64,000 nt of DNA from Gimesia chilikensis (lineage in GTDB: Bacteria; Planctomycetota; Planctomycetia; Planctomycetales; Planctomycetaceae). The position numbers and the translations under genes are program-made. Below, piece after piece: positions 58,465-64,000 of the stretch (position 1 is the stretch's first letter; each line of letters begins with the position of its first letter). Under the pieces are notes generated by a model, which was given only the letters and a program-made list of their open reading frames with translations, had not been told where the DNA came from and did not search any database. The stretch is taken from the NCBI RefSeq assembly GCF_007744075.1, contig NZ_CP036266.1, positions 8,026,564 to 8,090,563 on the forward strand. Reading direction: 5' to 3'.

Positions 58465-60381
58465 TTGGACTCCAGGCCGATATCAAACTGGTTGAAACGC
58501 TTTACCATCTCACGGCGGCAGCTGTTCTGGATGGTTGTCTTTCTACCTATATTCTGCGCGATCTACTATCTGGCGTTCTGGCTGCGCTATGAAGGCTCTC
58601 TCAACGTCGATGGCGTACTGGGAGAAAACGGCTTTCGCATGTTTCGCGCAACGGTCCTCTGGGCCGTTGGTCTGAAGACGATCACCTTCTGGGGGAGCGG
58701 CGTCTATAAAATCCGCAGTCGCTACATCACCACCCGCGATGTGGTCAACCTGGCCAAAGCAGTCACCATCAGCTCAATCGGGCTGGCTCTGATCGATTAC
58801 CTCTTCTTTCCCAAGATCATGCTTCCTCGTTCTGTCTTTCTGATTGACTGGGGCTCCACGATCCTCGTGGTCTGTGGAATCTGTGCCGGAATTCGCATGG
58901 TTCGTGACAGTGGCCGCAAGTTTCGCCAGCAGGGAAATTGCAAACCAACATTCATTATCGGTGCCAATGAAGCCGGCGCCGCGCTCTTGCGGATGATCGA
59001 ACGCGATAAAAATTCCTGCCTGCGAGTCGTGGGTTTTCTGGACGACTATTCCAGCCGGATCGGTACCCGCATCAACGGGGTTCCGGTGCTCGGTTCGCTC
59101 GCCCAGATGTGCGTCCTCGCAGAAGACTACGGCGTCTCGGAAGTGCTGCTTCCGGCCGATGAGATTCCGGGCAAGACGGTCCGCCAGTTAATGGAAGCCG
59201 GCAACTCGGCCGACATCTCGGTACAGGTACTCCCCAGTTATCAGCAGTTGCTCTCGGGTAAAGTGGAGATGAAACCACGGCCCGTCTGTATTGAAGACCT
59301 GCTGGGACGTGAGCCCGTACAGCTCGACATGCAGAACATTCGCGACTGGATGGATGACCGCGTACTCATGGTCACCGGCAGTGCCGGCAGCATCGGTTCG
59401 GAAATCTGTCGTCAACTCCTGCAGTTCTCTCCCCGACGACTGATCCTGGTCGACCGGTCCGAGAACAGCCAGTTCTACCTCGAACGGGAACTGATCAAAC
59501 TGGGATACGCGGGTCGCTTCGACGTCGTGATTGCCGACATCAACGATTCCAAACGCATTCGCGCCGTTATGCGGGAATACCAGCCGGACATTCTGTTCCA
59601 CGCCGCTGCTTACAAACACGTCCCCCTGATGGAGGGCAACCCTGGCGAAGCGGTCAAGAACATCGCGCTGGCTACCAAACACCTCGCCGACCTGGCAGAA
59701 GAATTCAACGTCGGCTCGTTCGTGATGATCTCCTCGGACAAAGCCGTCAACCCGACCAACGTCATGGGCGCCAACAAGCGGATTGCCGAGTTGTACGTGC
59801 AGTCGCTCGCCGCTCATTCCCGCTGTCACTTTGTGACGGTTCGCTTCGGCAACGTTCTGGGTTCCGCCGGTAGTGTGGTGCCAATCTTCACACAGCAGAT
59901 CCAGAACGGCGGCCCGGTCACGGTTACCGACGAACGGATGCAACGTTACTTCATGACGATCCCCGAAGCCTCGCAGCTGGTGATTCAAGCTGGTGCGATG
60001 GGGCGGGGCGGGGAAATCTTCGTGCTCGATATGGGTGAACCCGTGCGGATCGTTGATCTCGCAACCGACCTGGTTCAACTCTCCGGTCTCAAGGTGGGTG
60101 AAGATATCGAAATCCAGTTCACCGGTCTGCGGCCCGGCGAGAAGCTCTATGAAGAACTGCACGTTGACGGCGAAAAACATCTGCCGACCCGGCATCCCAA
60201 AATCATGGTCGCCGAAAAGGTCTCGGTCAGCGAACAGTTCATCCATGACTCCTTCGCGCGACTGGAAGCCATCACCGAACAACCTTCTCCAGTGATTCTC
60301 GCAGAAATTCAGCGGATCCTTCCCGAATTTCAGTCCAGCATTTCTCAACCTGCAGAGACACCTCTCCGCCGCGCTGCTTAA
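58465..60381 (+). CDS. Membrane nucleotide-sugar 4,6-dehydratase (CapD/WbpM-like)
   Basis: A 638-residue polysaccharide-biosynthesis protein. Four N-terminal membrane helices (WMVVFLPIFCAIYYLAFWLR, FWGSGVY, SSIGLALIDYLF, STILVVCGICAGIRM) precede a Rossmann-like CoA/nucleotide-binding part (TFIIGANEAGAALLRM) and the SDR domain. The NAD site is VTGSAGSIGSEICRQLL. The catalytic segment SDKAVNPTNVMGANKRIAEL carries the Ser-Met-Lys variant of this family, in place of Tyr. HAAAYKHVPLMEGNPGEAV and FTGLRPGEKLYEELH are also typical. It would make a 4-keto-6-deoxy sugar for surface glycans. TTG 58465 is the start because the next ATG lies inside the first helix; AGGGG is upstream. Confidence 0.93.
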   Translation: MDSRPISNWLKRFTISRRQLFWMVVFLPIFCAIYYLAFWLRYEGSLNVDGVLGENGFRMFRATVLWAVGLKTITFWGSGVYKIRSRYITTRDVVNLAKAVTISSIGLALIDYLFFPKIMLPRSVFLIDWGSTILVVCGICAGIRMVRDSGRKFRQQGNCKPTFIIGANEAGAALLRMIERDKNSCLRVVGFLDDYSSRIGTRINGVPVLGSLAQMCVLAEDYGVSEVLLPADEIPGKTVRQLMEAGNSADISVQVLPSYQQLLSGKVEMKPRPVCIEDLLGREPVQLDMQNIRDWMDDRVLMVTGSAGSIGSEICRQLLQFSPRRLILVDRSENSQFYLERELIKLGYAGRFDVVIADINDSKRIRAVMREYQPDILFHAAAYKHVPLMEGNPGEAVKNIALATKHLADLAEEFNVGSFVMISSDKAVNPTNVMGANKRIAELYVQSLAAHSRCHFVTVRFGNVLGSAGSVVPIFTQQIQNGGPVTVTDERMQRYFMTIPEASQLVIQAGAMGRGGEIFVLDMGEPVRIVDLATDLVQLSGLKVGEDIEIQFTGLRPGEKLYEELHVDGEKHLPTRHPKIMVAEKVSVSEQFIHDSFARLEAITEQPSPVILAEIQRILPEFQSSISQPAETPLRRAA

Positions 60382-60526
60382 AGTCGGACTGTGATCCACT
60401 GCAGCTGCGATCAGCCGCTGATTCCCCGCAGTACCTTTTCATCCCTGCCTGAATCTGTTACTTAATAGTAATACAGAGAGTCGTTTTATGGGCCCGTTTC
60501 TTACACCATGAAAACGCAGGTAGATT

Positions 60527-61516
60527 ATGAACAAGGCGCTACGGTTTCTGATCTCGTCTTCACTGTTGCTGCTCTTCGCACCACTTCTCAGTGGCTGTAA
60601 TGACAGCTCCGCTCCTGGAACTGGTTCCGACCCCGCGCAGGCAGAGGGCAACACTGCCCCTCCGGGTCGACTGTTTGGTGCTTCCTTTCAGACATTGAAT
60701 AATCCCTTCTTCGTCGATCTGGGCAATGGACTGCAGAAAGAACTCGCCGCGCACGGCGATGAACTGATCATCCTCGACGCGCAGTTCAATTCACTGAAAC
60801 AGAAAAACGATCTCTCCGATCTGATTCTCAAAGACGTCGCCGGCATCTTTGTCAATCCGGTCAACTGGGAAGGCCTCAAAGGGTCTCTACTGGAAGCACA
60901 GCGTAAAAACGTGCCCATCATCATCGTCGATGCTCCGGTCAAGGAATCAGACGAAGAACTGATTGTCTGCACCGTCGCTTCCGATAATGTCCGCGCGGGA
61001 CAACTCGCTGCCGAGGCCCTGGCCAAAGTGAACCCCAAAGCGAAATTGGTCGTATTGCACCTCTCGGTCAATAAAGCCTGTATCGACCGGGTCGCCGGTT
61101 TTAAAGAGACGCTGCAGAAATATCCGGACATGGAAATCCTCGACGTTCAGGAAGCCAAAGGGACGACCGAAGGAGCCCGCCCCGTGATGCGTGACCTCAT
61201 CGGCCGCTATCCCGATCTGAACGCAGTCTTCGCCATCAATGATCCCAATGCCCTGGGTGTGATATCGGCTCTCGATTCGGCTAACAAACTGGACGACGTG
61301 ACCATCGTCACCGTCGATGGTTCGCAGGCGGGGATCAAAGCGATCCAGGCCGGAAAGCTGCATTCGACTTCGGCTCAGTTCCCCAAGGAGATCGGTAAGA
61401 TCGCAGCGGAGAAAATGCTCGCGCATCTGAATGGGGAACCGGTTGAAAAAGACGTGAAAGTCCGCGTCGAACTGATCACAACCGAAAATGCGGAGCAGCA
61501 CCTGGAGGCAGACTGA
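60527..61516 (+). CDS. Sugar ABC transporter substrate-binding lipoprotein (RbsB-like)
   Basis: A 329-residue lipoprotein: LISSSLLLLFAPLLSGC, lipobox LLSGC. The mature part is a type I periplasmic sugar-binding protein of the ribose group: GASFQTLNNPFFVDLGNGLQ, FVNPVNWEGLKGSLLEAQRK, VIDRVAGF-type hinge, LNAVFAINDPNALGVISAL and IVTVDGSQAGIKAIQAGK. It binds a sugar and hands it to the RbsA/RbsC pump encoded next, three bases downstream. The exact sugar is not known. The start is ATG 60527. Confidence 0.93.
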   Translation: MNKALRFLISSSLLLLFAPLLSGCNDSSAPGTGSDPAQAEGNTAPPGRLFGASFQTLNNPFFVDLGNGLQKELAAHGDELIILDAQFNSLKQKNDLSDLILKDVAGIFVNPVNWEGLKGSLLEAQRKNVPIIIVDAPVKESDEELIVCTVASDNVRAGQLAAEALAKVNPKAKLVVLHLSVNKACIDRVAGFKETLQKYPDMEILDVQEAKGTTEGARPVMRDLIGRYPDLNAVFAINDPNALGVISALDSANKLDDVTIVTVDGSQAGIKAIQAGKLHSTSAQFPKEIGKIAAEKMLAHLNGEPVEKDVKVRVELITTENAEQHLEAD

Positions 61517-61519
61517 CAG

Positions 61520-63025
61520 ATGCCTGCCACCTTAGCGCCTCTGCTACGACTGGAAGGCATCACCAAGCACTTCGGGAACGTCACCGCCCTGGATCAGGTC
61601 AATCTGGAGATTCAGGCAGGCGAAATCCATACGTTGCTGGGTGAGAATGGCGCCGGTAAAAGTACGCTGATCAAGATTCTGGGAGGCATCTACCAGCCCG
61701 ATGCAGGCACACTCTGGTCGGAAGACGAACCGATTACACTGCCCAACGTCTCAGCCGCCGACCGTTATCAGATTCGACTGATTCACCAGGAACTTTCACT
61801 CGCCCCCAATCTCACCGTGGCGGAAAACATTTTCCTCGGCCGCGAACCCAGCACCCTAGGCTGGCTGCGAAAACGGGAAATGAACCGCCAGGCACAAGCA
61901 TTGATTCTGCAGCTCGGACTCACCGAACTCCGCGACGTGACTGCAACCGTCTCGACACTCAGCACCGCTCACCAGCAACTGGTGGAGATCGCGCGGGCTC
62001 TGTCTCAGGAAGCACGCGTACTGGTACTCGACGAACCGACGTCGTCCCTCTCCGAACTGGAAGTGGAGGCACTGTTCCAGACACTCCGTCGCCTGCGCGC
62101 ACAGGGGGTCGGCATCGTCTATATTTCACATCGCATGGAAGAGATCATGCGACTTTCTGATCGCATCACCGTTCTGCGGGATGGAAAGACGGTCGGCACT
62201 GCTCCCGCCAGTGAGGTCAATCCCCAGACACTGATCCGCTGGATGGTCGGTCGAGATATCAAGGACCACTTTCCGCGGCCCTCTCATCGTCCTGGCGCGG
62301 TCGCATTGAGCGTGAGTGATTTGAGTAACGCGAACGTGGCAGACGTTTCATTCGAAGTCCGTTACGGCGAAGTTCTGGGGCTGGCGGGGCTGGTGGGCGC
62401 CGGACGCACCGAACTCGCCCGGGCTCTGTTCGGCATCGACCGAATCGACAAGGGCACAATTCAGATCGACGGAAAGCCGGTCCGGATCCGCAGTCCCCGT
62501 GATGCTCTCAGACAGGGGTTGGTACTGGTTCCTGAAGACCGCAAACAACAGGGATTGATCGTCGAGCAGAGTGTGGCTTTCAATATCACGCTCCCCTGGC
62601 TGAAAGAATGGATTCGCGGCTGCGCCTTTCATTACAAGACTCGCGATAAAATGGTCGAACGGACCATTTCACGGTTCGGCGTCAGGCTCTCCGATGCCGA
62701 ACAACCGGTCCGCGATCTCTCGGGAGGTAATCAACAGAAAGTGCTCGTGGGTCGCTGGATGGAACATCCACCGAAAATCCTGATCCTCGACGAACCGACG
62801 CGCGGCATTGATGTTGGCGCGCGGGAAGACCTGTATCGAATTATCGGAGAGCTGGTCAGTCAGGGAATGGCATTGATCCTGATCTCTTCGGACCTGGATG
62901 AAGTCATGAATATCTCACACCAGATCGGCACCTTCCGCGCAGGCCGCCTGACAGGCATCTCACCGGCAGAGTCGGTCACCGCGGAAGAAGTCATGCATCA
63001 ATTAACGGGAGGTAGCAGCGCGTGA
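61520..63025 (+). CDS. Sugar ABC transporter ATP-binding protein (RbsA-like)
   Basis: A 501-residue cytoplasmic ATPase with two fused nucleotide-binding domains. The first has Walker A GENGAGKSTLI, the signature variant STAHQQLVEIARALS and Walker B VLVLDEPTSSLS. The second has a degenerate P-loop (GLVGAGRTELARALFG), a good signature DLSGGNQQKVLVGRWM and Walker B ILILDEPTRGIDVG. This asymmetry is normal for RbsA/MglA. It starts three bases after the substrate-binding gene and overlaps the permease start by four bases. Confidence 0.97.
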   Translation: MPATLAPLLRLEGITKHFGNVTALDQVNLEIQAGEIHTLLGENGAGKSTLIKILGGIYQPDAGTLWSEDEPITLPNVSAADRYQIRLIHQELSLAPNLTVAENIFLGREPSTLGWLRKREMNRQAQALILQLGLTELRDVTATVSTLSTAHQQLVEIARALSQEARVLVLDEPTSSLSELEVEALFQTLRRLRAQGVGIVYISHRMEEIMRLSDRITVLRDGKTVGTAPASEVNPQTLIRWMVGRDIKDHFPRPSHRPGAVALSVSDLSNANVADVSFEVRYGEVLGLAGLVGAGRTELARALFGIDRIDKGTIQIDGKPVRIRSPRDALRQGLVLVPEDRKQQGLIVEQSVAFNITLPWLKEWIRGCAFHYKTRDKMVERTISRFGVRLSDAEQPVRDLSGGNQQKVLVGRWMEHPPKILILDEPTRGIDVGAREDLYRIIGELVSQGMALILISSDLDEVMNISHQIGTFRAGRLTGISPAESVTAEEVMHQLTGGSSA

Positions 63026-63972
63026 AAGTCGTGAAACAAATGGTTCCCCTGCTGGCAGCCATCATTATCCTCCTGCTGCTGTTCCGCATCTGGGTTCCCA
63101 GCTTCCTGACACCGGAAAACATGTTGAACCTGACTCAACAGATCTCCGTCAACACGATCCTCGCCTTAGGCATGACGCTGGTTATCCTCGTTGGCGGCAT
63201 CGATCTGTCAGTCGGCGCGATGGTGGCTCTCGTCGGCACGACCACCGTCTACTGTCTCACCGCACTCTCGGGTGACACCCAAGATCCGTTCATGTTACTG
63301 ACAGCCATCCTCGCAGGATTGGGGGTCGCTTCTCTGTTTGGAGTCTTTCATGGAATCGCGGCTGCGAAAACCGCCATGCCGCCATTTATCATCACACTGG
63401 CTTCCATGCTCATCGCCCGCGGATGCGCGCTGCGTTTCAACGGCGGATTACCGATGCCCATCAAAGACGAACAGACCTGGTTCCTCGCGATTGGCAACGG
63501 GCGACTGTTCGATGTCGTACCGTATCCCGTGGTGATTATGCTCTCACTGTTTTTATTGATGGCCCTGCTGCTGCATCGGACCCGTTTCGGTCAGCATGTC
63601 TATGCACTGGGCGGAAATCGGGAAGCGGCTCTCTACACAGGAATACCTATTGTGCGGGTAGAAATCACTGTATATCTACTCTGTTCCCTGATGGCGGGCG
63701 TCGCGGGCATGATTCATACTTCTCAACTTTATTCGGCGGAACCCGGTTCAGGGGAAATGTTTGAGTTAACAGCAATTGCCGCAGTTGTGGTCGGAGGCAC
63801 AAGTTTTACTGGCGGACGGGGTACCATGTTTGGTACAATGTTAGGGGCCGTTATTATCGGGATACTCGATAAAGGCCTGAATCAGGCAGGAGTCCATTAC
63901 TCTCTGCAGTACATCGTGAAGGGCGCAGTGATATTGGTTGCCGTCTACCTTGATGTCAGACGAAACCGATAA
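63022..63972 (+). CDS. Sugar ABC transporter permease (RbsC-like)
   Basis: A 316-residue inner-membrane permease with about eight to ten helices. Family segments are NTILALGMTLVILVGGIDLS, VGAMVALVGTTTVY and ELTAIAAVVVGGTSFTGGRG with the TMFGTMLGAVIIGILDKGLN end. It forms the membrane channel for the RbsB-RbsA pair. The start is GTG 63022, overlapping the ATPase stop (GTGA); it is the last gene of the operon and complete at 63972. Confidence 0.96.
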   Translation: MKVVKQMVPLLAAIIILLLLFRIWVPSFLTPENMLNLTQQISVNTILALGMTLVILVGGIDLSVGAMVALVGTTTVYCLTALSGDTQDPFMLLTAILAGLGVASLFGVFHGIAAAKTAMPPFIITLASMLIARGCALRFNGGLPMPIKDEQTWFLAIGNGRLFDVVPYPVVIMLSLFLLMALLLHRTRFGQHVYALGGNREAALYTGIPIVRVEITVYLLCSLMAGVAGMIHTSQLYSAEPGSGEMFELTAIAAVVVGGTSFTGGRGTMFGTMLGAVIIGILDKGLNQAGVHYSLQYIVKGAVILVAVYLDVRRNR

Positions 63973-64000
63973 TCAGACAGCACTGTGCCGATTGCAGCGA

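Noticed and set aside
59188..60399. 403-codon minus-strand open frame
   Set aside because: Antisense to the nucleotide-sugar dehydratase, which has clear catalytic and NAD motifs on the plus strand.

Overview
The window comes from a planctomycete chromosome, most likely Gimesia (formerly Planctomyces maris) or a close relative. That assignment is inferred from gene content. There are two DUF1559 major-pilin-like proteins with an H-X9-DG tail, a DUF1501 / DUF1549-DUF1553 / PPC-repeat set, a secreted type I sulfatase, a DUF1570 peptidase, GYF-domain and FHA-domain proteins, and many secreted proteins seen only in this phylum. Housekeeping genes are scattered as single genes or short operons. 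I see no insertion sequence, prophage, integrase or CRISPR array.

Layout. 1-4.6 kb (minus): a multi-PAS sensor histidine kinase cut by the left edge, a ClC chloride/proton antiporter and a small membrane protein. 5.1-8.2 kb: two trypsin-like proteases in tandem, then a type II toxin-antitoxin remnant whose toxin is truncated at a small palindromic repeat. 8.4-10.3 kb: a small membrane protein, a dual-specificity phosphatase, a lipoprotein and tRNA-Leu(CAG). 10.6-12.9 kb: a DUF1559 protein, a Tyr/Asn-rich secreted protein and RNase P RNA (minus). 13-16.4 kb: an FHA protein, RsgA and a beta-helix protein. 16.4-22.7 kb (minus): an AI-2E family transporter, a DUF1570 peptidase, a PPC protein and a DUF1501 protein. 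23.2-25.7 kb: a DUF1549/DUF1553 protein, divergent from DUF1501. 26-33.2 kb: a sulfatase, a GspG-like pseudopilin, a beta-propeller protein, MetG and a CNNM/CBS membrane protein. 33.5-37.6 kb: a KAP-like membrane ATPase, a TIM-barrel isomerase, a GT4 glycosyltransferase and a hypothetical protein. 37.8-44 kb (minus): psd-pssA-ribE-rsmA-guaB and a Cys-cluster secreted protein. 44.5-50.4 kb: enolase, a DivIC-like protein, a MotB-like protein without MotA, RNase D and small secreted proteins. 50.5-58.1 kb (minus): DUF1559, a secreted protein duplicated from part of its neighbour, a triple-GYF protein, Lnt, MoeA and a TrpG/PabA amidotransferase. 58.5-64 kb: a membrane nucleotide-sugar dehydratase and a complete ribose-type ABC importer.

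How genes work together. Psd and PssA make phosphatidylethanolamine from CDP-diacylglycerol and serine through phosphatidylserine, and their reading frames overlap by 14 bases. The rbsB-rbsA-rbsC set is one import operon. The DUF1549/1553, DUF1501 and PPC proteins probably act together at the cell surface. RsgA (30S maturation) and RsmA (16S rRNA dimethylation) both serve small-subunit biogenesis but lie far apart.

I found no clearly new multi-gene system. The best candidates for unexplored biology are the protease pair at 5.1-7.7 kb, the KAP-like ATPase at 33.5 kb, the MotB-like protein without MotA, the GYF protein and its partial duplicate, and the broken toxin-antitoxin module. All family assignments come from reading motifs, without database searches.
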